This document shows positions 1-9,741 of a DNA stretch of 64,000 bases, piece by piece; within the stretch, counting starts at the first letter, position 1; every line of letters starts with the position of its first letter. The position numbers were made by a program, and so were the translations under genes. This DNA comes from JAAYCI01 sp964550985 (GTDB lineage: Bacteria; Bacillota; Clostridia; Oscillospirales; Ruminococcaceae), in the NCBI GenBank assembly GCA_964550985.1, contig CAZKBM010000007.1, positions 1 to 64,000 of the forward strand, in the 5' to 3' direction. Below the pieces are notes generated by a model, which was given only the letters and a program-made list of their open reading frames with translations, was not told where the DNA came from and did not search any database.

Positions 1-1704
1 GGGCTCGCCCGCGTTTTGCACCTTGGGGAAGGGGATGACGTCGCGGATGGAGTCTTTCCCGGCCAAGAGGGCAATCAGGCGGTCCAGCCCAAAGGCCAGG
101 CCTCCGTGCGGGGGCGCGCCATAGTGGTAGGCGTCCATCAAAAAGCCAAATTTTGCGCGGGCCGTCTCTTCGCTCATCCCGAGCAGGCCAAACATTTTGG
201 CCTGTAATGCGGGGTTGTTAATACGGATGGAACCGCCGCCCAGCTCGATGCCGTTGACCACCATGTCGTAGGCTTTTGCACGGCAGGCGCCGGGGTTGCC
301 ATCCAAAAGGGGGATATCCTCGTCTTTGGGCATGGTAAAGGGGTGGTGCATGGCCACATACCGCTTTTCCTCTTCGTCATATTCAAACAGGGGAAAGTCG
401 GTAACCCAAAGGAAGTTGTACTGCCCCTTGGGCACAAGGCCGCATTTTTCAGCTACGGCCAGCCGCAAAGCGCCCAGCGCGGCAAATACCGTGCGGTCGG
501 TATCGGCCACCAGCAGCAATACGTCGCCGGTTTCGGCCCCGGCGGCCCGGCGCAGGGCAGCTATTTCTTCTTCATTTAAAAATTTTTCGTAGCTGCTGGC
601 CGCGCCCTCTTCGGTAAGGCGTAACCAGGCAAGGCCTTTAGCCCCATAGGTTTTGGCTACCTCGGTAAGCTTATCTATGGCTTTGCGGCTTAGGGCCGCC
701 GCCTGCCCTTTGGCGTTAATCAACCGCACGCTGCCACCCGCTTGCACCGCCGAGGCAAACACACCAAAACCGCAGCCGCGCACCAGCTCGCTCACATCGC
801 ATAGTTCCAGGCCAAAGCGGGTGTCTGGCTTATCGCTGCCATACCGGTTCATCGCCTCACGGTAGGTCATATGGGGGAAGGGCGTCTGCACCTCTATATC
901 CATAAACCGCGTAAAAATTTCTTGAATCAGCCCCTCGTTGATGTGCTCTACGTCCTCTTCGTCGGCAAAGCTCATCTCCATATCAATTTGGGTAAACTCA
1001 GGCTGGCGGTCGGCCCGTAAATCCTCATCGCGGAAGCAACGGGCAATTTGGAAGTAGCGGTCGAACCCGCTGAGCATGAGGATTTGTTTGTAGAGTTGGG
1101 GGCTTTGGGGCAGGGCGTAAAAACAGCCGGGCTGCACCCTGCTGGGCACCAGGTAGTCCCGCGCGCCCTCCGGGGTGGATTTGTTCAGCATGGGTGTATC
1201 CACCTCGTCAAAATGCTGGCTGTAGTAATAGTCCCGCACACAGCGGGTTACGGCGCTGCGCAGCCGCATGGTGCGGTGCAGCCCCTCGCGGCGCAGGTCC
1301 AAATAGCGGTAGCGCAGCCGCAGCTCTTCCCCCACCTTCACCTCATCGCGCACCTCAAAGGGCGGGGTTTCGGCTTCGCTCAGCACCCGCAGGTCTGTTA
1401 CAAACAGTTCCAGGTAGCCTGTGGGCAGTTCGGGGTTGGGGCTTTCGCGCTTGCGCAAAATGCCCTCGGCCATCACCACGTATTCGGCCTTTAAGCCGCG
1501 GGCCTTTTCAAATACTTCGGGGCTGGTGCCATCGCCAAAGGCCAGTTGCACAATACCCGTGCCATCGCGCAGGTCGGCAAAAATCATGGCCCCAAGGTCA
1601 CGGCTTTTGGCAATGGACCCGGCCAAAACCAGGGTTTGGTCACATAAGGCTTCCTTTACCTCTTCGCTATAGTGTGTACGCCGCAGCGCTCCCATCTTGT
1701 CCAT
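1..1704 (-). CDS. aspS: Aspartyl-tRNA synthetase, C-terminus cut by window edge
   Basis: Charges tRNA-Asp with aspartate in the cytoplasm. The 568 codons present show the N-terminal OB-fold anticodon-binding domain, class II motif 2 with FRDEDLRADRQPEFTQ near residue 220, the bacterial GAD insertion, and motif 3 as GLAFGLDRL near residue 536. About 20-30 C-terminal residues lie beyond position 1. The ATG at 1704 is chosen because a GGAGAGGA-type ribosome site precedes it; an in-frame ATG at 1695 is possible. It begins 4 nt after the hisS stop, so hisS-aspS is one operon, as in many Firmicutes. Whether it also charges tRNA-Asn cannot be judged here. Confidence 0.97.
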   Translation of the reverse strand, partial: MDKMGALRRTHYSEEVKEALCDQTLVLAGSIAKSRDLGAMIFADLRDGTGIVQLAFGDGTSPEVFEKARGLKAEYVVMAEGILRKRESPNPELPTGYLELFVTDLRVLSEAETPPFEVRDEVKVGEELRLRYRYLDLRREGLHRTMRLRSAVTRCVRDYYYSQHFDEVDTPMLNKSTPEGARDYLVPSRVQPGCFYALPQSPQLYKQILMLSGFDRYFQIARCFRDEDLRADRQPEFTQIDMEMSFADEEDVEHINEGLIQEIFTRFMDIEVQTPFPHMTYREAMNRYGSDKPDTRFGLELCDVSELVRGCGFGVFASAVQAGGSVRLINAKGQAAALSRKAIDKLTEVAKTYGAKGLAWLRLTEEGAASSYEKFLNEEEIAALRRAAGAETGDVLLLVADTDRTVFAALGALRLAVAEKCGLVPKGQYNFLWVTDFPLFEYDEEEKRYVAMHHPFTMPKDEDIPLLDGNPGACRAKAYDMVVNGIELGGGSIRINNPALQAKMFGLLGMSEETARAKFGFLMDAYHYGAPPHGGLAFGLDRLIALLAGKDSIRDVIPFPKVQNAGEP

Positions 1705-1708
1705 TCCT

Positions 1709-3016
1709 CTATTCCTCTCCTTCTGGCTTTTTGGTAGGGGCGGCGGCCAGCGCGGTTTCTAACACGGCTTCCAGTTCAGCAAAGGCAAAGCCCCGCTCGC
1801 TTTTGTCCGCCATATTTTTTAATAAGCCGCCGCCTTTGGCAACCTCATCGTCGCCCAAAACAGCCGTAAAGCGGGCGCCCAGCCTTCCCGCAGCCTTCAT
1901 CTGGGCCTTTACGCTGCGCTGCGCAAGGTCACATTCGGCGGTAAAACCGGCGCGGCGTAGCCGGGCGGTTAAGGTACGGGCAGCGGCCTCTCCACCTCCG
2001 CCCGCGCCCACCAGGTAGATATCCGGCCCGGCAGGGGGCGGTGGCAGGGCGTCATTTTCGGCAAGCAATAGCAGCATCCGCTCGGCCCCCATGCCAAAAC
2101 CCACGGCCGGGGTGGCTTGCCCGCCCAGCTCCTCAATCAATATATCATAGCGGCCGCCGCCGCAAACGGTACCCTGGGTGCCCACCCCTTCGGCAATAAA
2201 CTCAAACACGGTGTTTGTGTAGTAGTCCAGCCCGCGCACAATGCGGGGGTTTACCCGGTAGCTCATTTCCAGTTCGGTAAGCTGGTGCTTTGTCTCTTCA
2301 AAATGGACGGCGCAGTCCTCACACAGGTAATCCAGGCCCACGGGGGCGTTTTGGGCAATGGCCTGGCACCGCTCCTCCTTGCAGTCCAAAAGGCGCAGGG
2401 GGTTTTTCTCCAGCCTTTCGTGGCAGGTGGGGCATAAAGCGTCCAGGTGGCCGGTGAAGTATTCCACCAGGGCCTTGTGGTAAGCAGGGCGGCAGTTTGG
2501 GCAACCGATGGAGTTGATTTCAAGGCTGATGAAATCCCCCACACCCAAAAGCCGGAAAAGTGCGTCCGCCAGGGCCATGGCCTCTACGTCCGCCGCAGGG
2601 CTGTGGGTGCCGAAGCACTCGATGCCAAACTGGTGGAACTCCCGCAGGCGGCCTTTTTGGGCGCGCTCGTACCGAAAGCAGCTTTGCAGGTAATAACTTT
2701 TTAGCGGCAGGGGGCTGCTGGCCAAAAGGCCGTTTTCCAAGGTGGCCCGCACCGTACCGGCCGTGCCCTCGGGCCGCAGGGTGATGCTTCGCCCGCCCTT
2801 ATCCATAAAGGTGTACATCTCTTTGGATACAATATCGGTGTCCTCGCCCACCCCACGGGCGAAAAGTTCGGTCGCCTCAAAGGTGGGCAGGCGAATTTCC
2901 CCATACCCAAAGCGTTTTGCTATGGTGCGCATGGCGTCCTCTAAATACTGCCATTTCCAGCTCTCGGCGGGCAGCACATCCTCGGTGCCACGGGGCCTTG
3001 TGTATTTTACGGCCAT
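1709..3016 (-). CDS. hisS: Histidyl-tRNA synthetase
   Basis: Charges tRNA-His with histidine. The 435-residue protein has the normal family length. It carries class II motifs, including RPEGTAGTVR near residue 82 and the histidine-binding signature RGLDYYTNTVFE near residue 260. Cysteine pairs (CPNC, CPTC, CEDC) in the middle segment are common in Clostridia homologues. A GGAGAGAGGG ribosome site precedes the ATG. First gene of the hisS-aspS operon. No T-box motif was found in the leader. Confidence 0.97.
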   Translation of the reverse strand: MAVKYTRPRGTEDVLPAESWKWQYLEDAMRTIAKRFGYGEIRLPTFEATELFARGVGEDTDIVSKEMYTFMDKGGRSITLRPEGTAGTVRATLENGLLASSPLPLKSYYLQSCFRYERAQKGRLREFHQFGIECFGTHSPAADVEAMALADALFRLLGVGDFISLEINSIGCPNCRPAYHKALVEYFTGHLDALCPTCHERLEKNPLRLLDCKEERCQAIAQNAPVGLDYLCEDCAVHFEETKHQLTELEMSYRVNPRIVRGLDYYTNTVFEFIAEGVGTQGTVCGGGRYDILIEELGGQATPAVGFGMGAERMLLLLAENDALPPPPAGPDIYLVGAGGGGEAAARTLTARLRRAGFTAECDLAQRSVKAQMKAAGRLGARFTAVLGDDEVAKGGGLLKNMADKSERGFAFAELEAVLETALAAAPTKKPEGEE

Positions 3017-3316
3017 TCCCTCTCTCCTTACGGGCGGGCGGCAAGGTGGCCGCCCAGCATATTGCGTTTATAATTTATCATACCATGTTTTGCCCCCAAA
3101 AAGCGAGGGGCAGGCCCTGTTTTTTGTATGATAACGGTGTAAAAAATCGCGAAGGTTACGCCCCTGCGGCCTTCGTGATTTTATATGTGCATAAAGGGGT
3201 GTGGCGCATTTGTGTGCCAAATTACATGGAAACCCTAAAAAATTGAGGTAGTCTCCCCTGGGCGGGGTTATAATGGGGGATATAATACACCCCGGCTGCA
3301 AATAGGGGGAAAGAGT
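3017..3316. other. Divergent intergenic region hisS / LuxR-type regulator
   Basis: The region holds a perfect hairpin at 3036-3055 (7-bp GGGCGGC/GCCGCCC stem, 6-nt loop) just upstream of the hisS ribosome site. It has no U-tract, so it could modulate translation. TATGAT on the minus strand near 3080 and TATAAT on the plus strand at 3269-3274 and 3281-3286 are possible -10 boxes. No well-spaced -35 was found for any of them. No T-box consensus is present. Confidence 0.45.
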
Positions 3317-5692
3317 ATGAGTGGCATGGAAAATGCAGGGCGCTACATTGCCCCGCGTGGTTTGTTTCATAAGTTAAAACAGGCCGAGCAAAACCTGTGC
3401 CCGGTTTATTTTGCAGGCAGTACGGGCGTGGGTAAAAATGCCGCTGTGGAAGCTTACCTAAAAAAGCGCGCCTATCTTGTTTTGCATGGCGTGGCCTCCA
3501 GCGGTAGCCTGGCCGAGATGCCCCCCTTAGCGGGGATACGGCGAAGCGTGGTGGTGGTGGATAGAATTGACGTGTTGCGGGACGAGGAAAGCTATGCGTA
3601 TATACAGCGTTTACTAAGCTGTGGACGCTGGATATTGCTGCTTGGCAGGAATAAACTGCCCCCCTGGCTAAAGATTGCCCGCCTGAGCCAGCCATTGCTG
3701 GTGTTGGAGGAAAAAGACTTTTTTTTGGGGCCGCGGGAGACGCAAAAACTGATGAAGAGCCGGGGCTTTGCCGCAGACATGGCCTTTTGCAGAAAAGCGC
3801 TGGAAAAAAGCCAGGGCCACCCTTTGTACCTGCTGTTATTGGCCGATAGGCTGTGCGCGGGCTGGGCACTGGAAGAAAGTACCGATAGAGCCGTGCGGGA
3901 AGAAATTTTTTACCATTTGGAACGGCAGGTGACGCCGGAGTGGGCCCCGGAGATTTGTAACACCCTGGTGCCAATGGGCCTGTTCCCGGTGTTTACCCTG
4001 GAACTGGCGCAGGCCGTAAGCCAAAATGCCGATGTGCGCCTGCAGCTGGAGCGGGTGGCCGAGCAGAGTGGGATGCTGCAAAAAGAAGAGGAGGGGTATC
4101 GGCTGCGGCCCATTACGGCTGAGTATTTTGTTTGGAAGTTGAACCGAGAGTATAAAGCTGCCCAAATAGAGGCGTTTTATGACCGGGCCGGTTGCTACTA
4201 TGAGCGCCGTGGCGAATGGATGCGGGCGCTGGAGTGTTTTGAAAAAAGCCATAACCAAGGGCGTATTTCCGCCGTGATTGTGGATAATTTTAAGCGCCAC
4301 CCGGGGGTGGGGCACTATTTGGAAATGCGCCGCTACTATTTGGCCCTTACCGAAAAGGAGATTCAGAAATCGGCCTTACTCACCTCGGGCATCAGTATGC
4401 TAAATGCCATGATGCTGCGCATAGAGGAGAGCAACCGGTGGTATGAAGAACTGCGCCGCTGGGCAAAACGTTGCCGGCCCGGAAGCCCCGAGCGGAAAGA
4501 GCTGGACAGCCAGGTGGCCTATTTGGATATTGCCCTGCCCCAGCGCGGCACCCAGCACCTGGCCGAGGCCCTGGTACGTTATGGGCTTGCACTGCGCAAC
4601 CAAAGCATCACCCTGCCTGAGATGAACGTTACAAGCAACCTGCCTTCGCTGATGAATGGCGGCAAAGATTTTTGCGAATGGAGTAAGCGAGACCGGGAAC
4701 TGGCCCGAACCATTGGCAAGGTGGTGGAGCTGGTACTGGGCGGGTATGGCGTAGGGCTGGTGGATATTGCCGTGGCCGAGAGCCAGTACGAAAAAGGGGG
4801 CGATTTAAAGGAGATTGCCACCCTGCTGAACCAGGGACGCTTTATAGCTGAAAACAGCGGTAAAATTGAACTTTGCTTTGTGGCCGTAGGCCTTTATACC
4901 AGGTTGCACGCCCTGCGGGGAAAAATAGCTGCGAGCAAAGACCTGCTACAAAGTTTTACCAAAAAGGTAAAACACGAAAATGCGAACTTTCTACTGCCCA
5001 ATATCGGTGCGATGGAGTGCCGCCTGGCCCTTTTAGAGGGGGACACACATAGCGTAGCTGCCTGGTATGCCCAGGCGCCCGACCCTGAGGTAGAATTTCA
5101 TACCATTGAACGATATGTCTATTTAACGCGGGTGCGGGTTTGCCTGGCCCTGCAGCGCACCGAGGAAGCTTTGCAGATTTTGCACCGTATGGAATATTTG
5201 GCAAGCCTGTACCACCGTATTTACATTGGTATTGAATGCCTGATTCTGCGGGCCATCTGCCTGTACCGTTTACAGGACGCAGCCTGGCGGCAGGCGCTGG
5301 ACGAGGCGGTAAAAAAGGGTGAAGAATATTCCTTTGTGCGGATCTTTTCAGAGGAAGGGGAGGCGCTGCTGCCCCTGCTGGAAAAACTGTATAAAGCACA
5401 TGCGCGAACGCAACAGCGGATATTTTTTAAAAGGATACTGGATGATACCAGACAGATGGCCGTGTTTTACCCAGCCTACCTAAAACCAAAAATAATGGGG
5501 CCGGAGTTATCCGATGCGGAACTACGGGTGTTGCGGCTTTTGTGTGAGGGTTTAACCGCCCCCGCCATAGCCGAAAAAGTGCTTGTCTCCCAGTCCACCG
5601 TGCGTTTCCACTGCAAAAATATCTACCGTAAGCTAAATGCCGCCGGCAAGGCCGAGGCCGTGGGCATAGCCAAGGAGATGGGGCTGATTTAG
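3317..5692 (+). CDS. MalT/LuxR-family ATP-binding transcriptional regulator
   Basis: A 791-residue regulator of MalT-like architecture. A Walker A motif GSTGVGKN is at residues 34-41 and a Walker B-like stretch VVVVDRID follows near residue 78. The middle is long, helical and TPR-like. A LuxR helix-turn-helix occupies the last 60 residues (ELSDAELRVLRLLCEG, then STVRFHCKNIYRKL). Family knowledge: such STAND proteins bind ATP and an inducer, then activate a promoter. The start ATG follows AGGGGGA. It is divergent from hisS and convergent with the amidohydrolase at 5797. Its target is not evident locally. Confidence 0.88.
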   Translation: MSGMENAGRYIAPRGLFHKLKQAEQNLCPVYFAGSTGVGKNAAVEAYLKKRAYLVLHGVASSGSLAEMPPLAGIRRSVVVVDRIDVLRDEESYAYIQRLLSCGRWILLLGRNKLPPWLKIARLSQPLLVLEEKDFFLGPRETQKLMKSRGFAADMAFCRKALEKSQGHPLYLLLLADRLCAGWALEESTDRAVREEIFYHLERQVTPEWAPEICNTLVPMGLFPVFTLELAQAVSQNADVRLQLERVAEQSGMLQKEEEGYRLRPITAEYFVWKLNREYKAAQIEAFYDRAGCYYERRGEWMRALECFEKSHNQGRISAVIVDNFKRHPGVGHYLEMRRYYLALTEKEIQKSALLTSGISMLNAMMLRIEESNRWYEELRRWAKRCRPGSPERKELDSQVAYLDIALPQRGTQHLAEALVRYGLALRNQSITLPEMNVTSNLPSLMNGGKDFCEWSKRDRELARTIGKVVELVLGGYGVGLVDIAVAESQYEKGGDLKEIATLLNQGRFIAENSGKIELCFVAVGLYTRLHALRGKIAASKDLLQSFTKKVKHENANFLLPNIGAMECRLALLEGDTHSVAAWYAQAPDPEVEFHTIERYVYLTRVRVCLALQRTEEALQILHRMEYLASLYHRIYIGIECLILRAICLYRLQDAAWRQALDEAVKKGEEYSFVRIFSEEGEALLPLLEKLYKAHARTQQRIFFKRILDDTRQMAVFYPAYLKPKIMGPELSDAELRVLRLLCEGLTAPAIAEKVLVSQSTVRFHCKNIYRKLNAAGKAEAVGIAKEMGLI

Positions 5693-5714
5693 CGGGCAGG
5701 GAAGAAAACTATAG

Positions 5715-5750
5715 AAAGGCCCTTGGCGGTTTACACTGCCAAGGGCCTTT
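5715..5750. terminator. Bidirectional intrinsic terminator
   Basis: A 15-bp stem (one G-U pair) closes a 6-nt loop; the left arm begins AAAGGCCCTTGGC. It lies between convergent genes ending at 5692 and 5797. T-rich bases follow on both strands, though neither tract is long. Confidence 0.75.
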
Positions 5751-5796
5751 GGATACTGTTTTACCCGTTCGCCAAAAGAACTGGCGGAAAGGGATG

Positions 5797-7044
5797 CTAG
5801 AATCCGGGCATCAGGCCGCTGTCGCGGTCCACAAGCAGCTCCCCGCCGCGGTATACCTGACGGATGGCCTCCCGGTTTTGTAAAAGGGTGATATCCTGCA
5901 AGGGGTTGCCCGAAACCACCAGCAAATCGGCGGTTTTTCCCTCTGTCAGGCGGCCAATGTCGTTTTGCAAAACAGCCTCGGCCGTAACGCTGGTGGCCGC
6001 CTGTATGGCCTGCATGGGGCTCATGCCCGCCTGCTCTACCAGGCACTGCAATTCGTAGGCGTTGTCTCCATGGTAATTAAAGGGGGTGCCCATATCGGTG
6101 CCGCAGCCCACCTTTACCCCGGCGGCAAGGGCTTTTTTCAGGTTCTCGTAATGTTTTGTGGCAAAAAACTGCACTTTTTTCAGGTGGTCCTCGGGCACGC
6201 CAGCCTCGGCGCCATACAAAATGGTTTTGAAGGCCGAGAGGGTGGGTATGAGGTAGCTGCCCTTTTCGGCCATCAGGGCAATGGCCTCATCATTTAAAAA
6301 TGTGCCGTGCTCAATGGTGCGTACCCCCGCCCGTACGGCGTTTGTGCAGCCCTCCTCCCCAATACAGTGGGCCGAGGTGCACACGCCGTTTTTTTCCGCC
6401 TCGTGCACGGCTGCGCGCATCTCTTCTACATTTAGCTGCGAAACAGTGGCAGGCCCGGGCGACATGCCGCCCCCGGTCGCCATCAGTTTCAGGTTGTCCA
6501 CCCGGCGCTTGATGCGCGCGCGGGCAAGGCGGGTCACAGCGTCAACCCCATCGGCAATTTCCGCAATGCCGTCTATCTGCATCCCGCCCGGGAACATATC
6601 GCCGTGCCCGCCGGTTATGGTAATGGCTTTACCGGCAGCCAAAATGCGCGGGCCCACAAGCAGCCCTTCGGCTATGGCATTGCGAATATCAATGTCCACC
6701 TCGCCCTTTTCCCCGCAGCAGCGGATGGTGGTAAAACCGGCGGCCAAATTCCGCTGGGCGCGCTTCACCCCTTTTATCACGTTGAGGTTTGCGGTATCCA
6801 GTATAAAATTGCGGAAGTTATCGGGCGCGCCATCCATCGAAAGATGTACGTGGGCGTCTATCAGGCCGGGCATCACGGTTTTACCGGCGGCATCTATAAC
6901 CGGCAGATGGGCATAGCGCGCCTCCATGGCCGCTTCGTACGGCCCGGCATAGGCCACCTTGCCGTCTTCCACTGCAAGCAGGGCGTTCGGGATGGCCCCT
7001 GGCGAAACGCCGTCTATCAGCAGGCAATTTTTTAAAAGAAACAT
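5797..7044 (-). CDS. Metal-dependent amidohydrolase, prolidase/imidazolonepropionase-like
   Basis: A 415-residue cytoplasmic amidohydrolase-superfamily enzyme. Visible ligands are HVH at residues 65 and 67, a probable carboxylated Lys 187 (NLKLMATGGG), His 226 (SAHC), His 246 (IEHG) and Asp 317 (GCGTD). This pattern is typical of the binuclear Xaa-Pro/Xaa-Arg dipeptidase-like branch. Substrate cannot be assigned; N-acyl amino acids or dipeptides are the usual guesses. It lies 73 nt downstream of a YfcC-type carrier on the same strand, so the pair may import and hydrolyse a peptide-like compound. The ATG follows GAGAGGA. Confidence 0.88.
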   Translation of the reverse strand: MFLLKNCLLIDGVSPGAIPNALLAVEDGKVAYAGPYEAAMEARYAHLPVIDAAGKTVMPGLIDAHVHLSMDGAPDNFRNFILDTANLNVIKGVKRAQRNLAAGFTTIRCCGEKGEVDIDIRNAIAEGLLVGPRILAAGKAITITGGHGDMFPGGMQIDGIAEIADGVDAVTRLARARIKRRVDNLKLMATGGGMSPGPATVSQLNVEEMRAAVHEAEKNGVCTSAHCIGEEGCTNAVRAGVRTIEHGTFLNDEAIALMAEKGSYLIPTLSAFKTILYGAEAGVPEDHLKKVQFFATKHYENLKKALAAGVKVGCGTDMGTPFNYHGDNAYELQCLVEQAGMSPMQAIQAATSVTAEAVLQNDIGRLTEGKTADLLVVSGNPLQDITLLQNREAIRQVYRGGELLVDRDSGLMPGF

Positions 7045-7117
7045 CGTTTTAGTATCCTCTCAAATTGTGGCCGGTGAAGGCCTGTTAGCCTACCATACAC
7101 CCAGGGCGCAAAGCTTT

Positions 7118-8530
7118 TTATGCGAAGCCGATAAGCTGTGCCACCACCAGGGCAAGGCAGCCCAAAAGCGTTATAATGCCCATATAGGGTAAAATGAACT
7201 TGACCCATTTTTGGTAGGGGATGCGGGCATAGCCCAAAAGCGCCAGAAGTACGCCCGAGGTGGGGAACAAAAGGTTGCTGAAACCATCGCCCATTTGTGA
7301 GGCAAGCACCACAGCGTTTTGCGAGAGGCCCGCAATGTCGCCCAGGGGCGAGAGGATGGGCATGGAGATGAGGAACTGCCCGCTGCCCGAGTTGACGAGG
7401 AAGTTGAACAGCGACTGTACAATGAACATAGCCACAAGCGCCAAAGCCTCGGGCATGGCGCCCACCACATTGGCAAGGCCGTGGATAATCACGTCGATGA
7501 TGCCGCCGGATTCCAAAATAATGGCGATTCCACGCGATAGGCCGCAAACCAGCGCCGCCACCACAACACTGCTGGCCCCCCGGCCAAACGCATTGCAAGC
7601 CTCGTTCAAATCAAGCCTGCCAATGGCCGCGCAGGCAATGGCCGCAATGATGAAAATGGCGTTGATTTCGTTCATGTACCAGCCCCATTTTAAGATGCCA
7701 AAAATCATGAGGCCCAGTAATAACACCAGCACAAGCGCCATCCACTTGTGGCTTTTGGCCGGGCCAGCCGCCGCGGGTTCGTCTTTTTCCAGTTCGGCCG
7801 CCATGGCGCGGCTTTCCTCATACACCGGGCTAAGCTGTGGGTTTGCCTTTACCTTTTTGGCATAGCGCACCACATACCATACCGCAGGGATGAAAAAGAC
7901 AAACTGTAAAATGAGGCGATACCAAGCGCCGGAGTAGAGCGGAATGCCCGCAATTTGGTGCCCAATGCCCACGGTGAAGGGGTTGGTAACCGACACCGCA
8001 AACGCCGTTACCGCGCTGATAGAGACACAGGCCATGGCCGCCATTACGTCAAAACCCAGGGCCAGCATAAGGGGCATGATGGCGGGAAGGTAGACAATTT
8101 GCAGTTCGCTGCCGCCGATGATGGCCGCAATGAAGGCGAAAACAGCCATCAAAATGGGAAAGATGAGCAGTTCTTTGCCCTTTACCCGGCGGCCAATGCG
8201 GCTGATGCCGTTTGAGATGGCGCCGGTTGCGTGGATGACCTGCCAAGAGCCGCCGATGATGATGATGCTAAAGCCCACCAGCGCGGCGCCCGTCATGCCG
8301 TCGGTAATCATGGTAAAAAAGGAAAAAGGGTTTAAATACTCTTTTTCGGTGTAGTGGAACGAATTGGGGTCTACAATTTGGCGGGTAGTCCCCTCTAGTT
8401 CCACGCGGTCATAAGAGCCGGAGGGCACCACCCAGGTGGCGATAAGCGCCAGCAACATAATGCCCAGTAGGATAATGAACACGTGTGGAGTTTGCCGAAC
8501 CTTTTTCTTCTTCTCGTCTTGCTGCATCAT
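7118..8530 (-). CDS. YfcC/DcuC-type membrane carrier
   Basis: A 470-residue integral membrane protein with about 11-12 hydrophobic segments and a charged loop near residues 225-265. The sequence matches the YfcC branch of the C4-dicarboxylate/basic amino acid carrier superfamily, for example FLVNSGSGQFLISMPI and QMGDGFSNLLFPTSGVLL. YfcC proteins are annotated as amino-acid or dicarboxylate exchangers, often without experimental support. Probably co-transcribed with the downstream amidohydrolase. Confidence 0.85.
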   Translation of the reverse strand: MMQQDEKKKKVRQTPHVFIILLGIMLLALIATWVVPSGSYDRVELEGTTRQIVDPNSFHYTEKEYLNPFSFFTMITDGMTGAALVGFSIIIIGGSWQVIHATGAISNGISRIGRRVKGKELLIFPILMAVFAFIAAIIGGSELQIVYLPAIMPLMLALGFDVMAAMACVSISAVTAFAVSVTNPFTVGIGHQIAGIPLYSGAWYRLILQFVFFIPAVWYVVRYAKKVKANPQLSPVYEESRAMAAELEKDEPAAAGPAKSHKWMALVLVLLLGLMIFGILKWGWYMNEINAIFIIAAIACAAIGRLDLNEACNAFGRGASSVVVAALVCGLSRGIAIILESGGIIDVIIHGLANVVGAMPEALALVAMFIVQSLFNFLVNSGSGQFLISMPILSPLGDIAGLSQNAVVLASQMGDGFSNLLFPTSGVLLALLGYARIPYQKWVKFILPYMGIITLLGCLALVVAQLIGFA

Positions 8531-8555
8531 TCTTCCTCCTTACAAGGTGCTAAAC

Positions 8556-8580
8556 GGGGCTTTGGCGCACACAAAGCCCC
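8556..8580 (-). promoter_or_regulatory. Hairpin in leader of the YfcC-type gene
   Basis: A perfect 9-bp inverted repeat GGGGCTTTG/CAAAGCCCC with a 7-nt loop sits about 25 nt upstream of the start codon. It has no U-tract. It could be a mRNA-stabilising stem or an operator. Confidence 0.5.
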
Positions 8581-8898
8581 GGGCGAACCAATCTATAAAA
8601 GTGGAATTTTTATTGGGAAGGGAGGAAAGAAAAACCCTAAATGCGTAAATAATGGTGAATTTTAACAAATTATAGGAAAGTTCTGATAAAAAATCTGTTC
8701 TCTATTTAACAAAATTTGTGCTTTTTGCGTACATGTGCAGCTAAATGCAAACTGGTGGCAGAAGCCGCCAGAGAAAAACCCAAACATCAAAAGATAGTAT
8801 CTTATACAGGGGCAGGCTGTCAGCCATCTTAGGCGAAAAGCCCCAATAAAGCCAATGGCATTGCGGTGTGGCAAAAGGGGCAAAACAGCTGCAGTTGA
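8581..8898. other. Intergenic region, no gene seen
   Basis: AT-rich spacer between divergent genes. TATAAT on the minus strand near 8671-8676 could serve the YfcC-type gene, but I see no good -35. Short open frames here have no family resemblance or ribosome site. Confidence 0.4.
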
Positions 8899-8960
8899 TT
8901 GCAAGGGCGGCTAAATTTGGCTATGATAATAAGAAAAAAAGCCACCCGGTTTAGGGTGGC
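8899..8960 (+). promoter_or_regulatory. Promoter and 5' hairpin of the DUF1697 gene
   Basis: TTGCAA (8899-8904), a 17-nt spacer and TATGAT (8922-8927) form a good sigma-A-type promoter. Just after the expected start is a 7-bp hairpin (GCCACCC at 8941-8947, GGGTGGC at 8954-8960). Read on the minus strand the same hairpin is followed by a run of eight T, so it would also stop leftward transcription. Confidence 0.6.
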
Positions 8961-9018
8961 ATTGCAAGGGGTTTGGCGGGATAAAGGCCGCCCTGTTTAA
9001 GCGGAAGGGTAGGGTTGT

Positions 9019-9561
9019 ATGGAATATATTGCTTTACTGCGGGGTGTAAATGTGGGGGGTAAGAACAAACTCTCTATGCCGCAGCTAAAAGAGGAACTGA
9101 TTCGATTGGGGTTTAGCGGCGTAAAAACCTATATAAACAGCGGGAATATTTTATTCACCAGCGAAAACAGGGAGGAAGCCGTGCTAAAAGAGCAGCTAGA
9201 AGCTCTGCTGCGCGGGCGCTTTGGCATAGAGAGCCCGGTGGCGCTGATTGTGGCCCCAGACTACAAAAGCGCGCTGGAACAGGCCCCAAGCTGGTGGAAC
9301 CAAGGCGCAGAAATGAAGCACAACGTCATTTTTATAATACCCCCCTTAACGGCGCAGCAAGCATTTGCCGAGGTAGGGGAGCTAGTGCCTGAATATGAAA
9401 AAGCCAGCTACCATGGCAGGGTTGTGTTTTGGTCGGCCCCACTTAAAACCTTTTCCCACACGCGATGGGCCAAGGTGGTGGGCAGTTCTATCTACCCCTA
9501 TATCACTATACGCAATGCAAACACGGCGCTAAAGCTGTTAAAGCTGCTGGGGCAGGGCTAA
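9019..9561 (+). CDS. DUF1697 family protein
   Basis: A 180-residue soluble protein matching DUF1697 throughout. Characteristic stretches are the N-terminal YIALLRGVNVGGKNKLSM, TYINSGNILF near residue 38, and the C-terminal RWAKVVGSSIY. Members are widespread and have no established biochemical role. The ATG follows GGAAGGGTAGGG. It appears monocistronic, with its own promoter upstream and a terminator at 9844-9883. Confidence 0.9.
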   Translation: MEYIALLRGVNVGGKNKLSMPQLKEELIRLGFSGVKTYINSGNILFTSENREEAVLKEQLEALLRGRFGIESPVALIVAPDYKSALEQAPSWWNQGAEMKHNVIFIIPPLTAQQAFAEVGELVPEYEKASYHGRVVFWSAPLKTFSHTRWAKVVGSSIYPYITIRNANTALKLLKLLGQG

Positions 9562-9741
9562 TTTGGGCTAAAGGTAAGCGCTTGCCTACCAGTGGGGGAA
9601 CCATTTGGGGTGCTGCCATTTTGAAAAACAAAGCTTTGGCTATACCCGGCTGGATGAATTTCAGACGGGTATTTATATTGATAATTTCTATTCATTGCTG
9701 TTTTCTATCAGTTAATTTTATTTCCATTGCTATGACATTTT

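Noticed and set aside
1194..2018. 274-residue plus-strand open frame across aspS and hisS
   Set aside because: It is a shadow of two well-supported synthetase genes on the opposite strand.
3017..3316. T-box leader before hisS-aspS
   Set aside because: T-boxes are common before these genes in Firmicutes, but the conserved GGGTGG-type T-box sequence and a terminator pair are absent here.
3222..3974. Long open frame opposite the LuxR-type regulator
   Set aside because: It overlaps the regulator on the other strand, has Pro/Arg-rich low-complexity composition, no ribosome site and no family resemblance.
8662..8904. 80-residue minus-strand open frame in the spacer before the DUF1697 gene
   Set aside because: No ribosome site and no recognisable family. 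It overlaps the DUF1697 promoter.
8933..8960. Orphan leftward terminator marking a lost gene or small RNA
   Set aside because: The hairpin fits better as the 5' stem of the DUF1697 transcript, because a good promoter ends just before it. No minus-strand gene precedes it.
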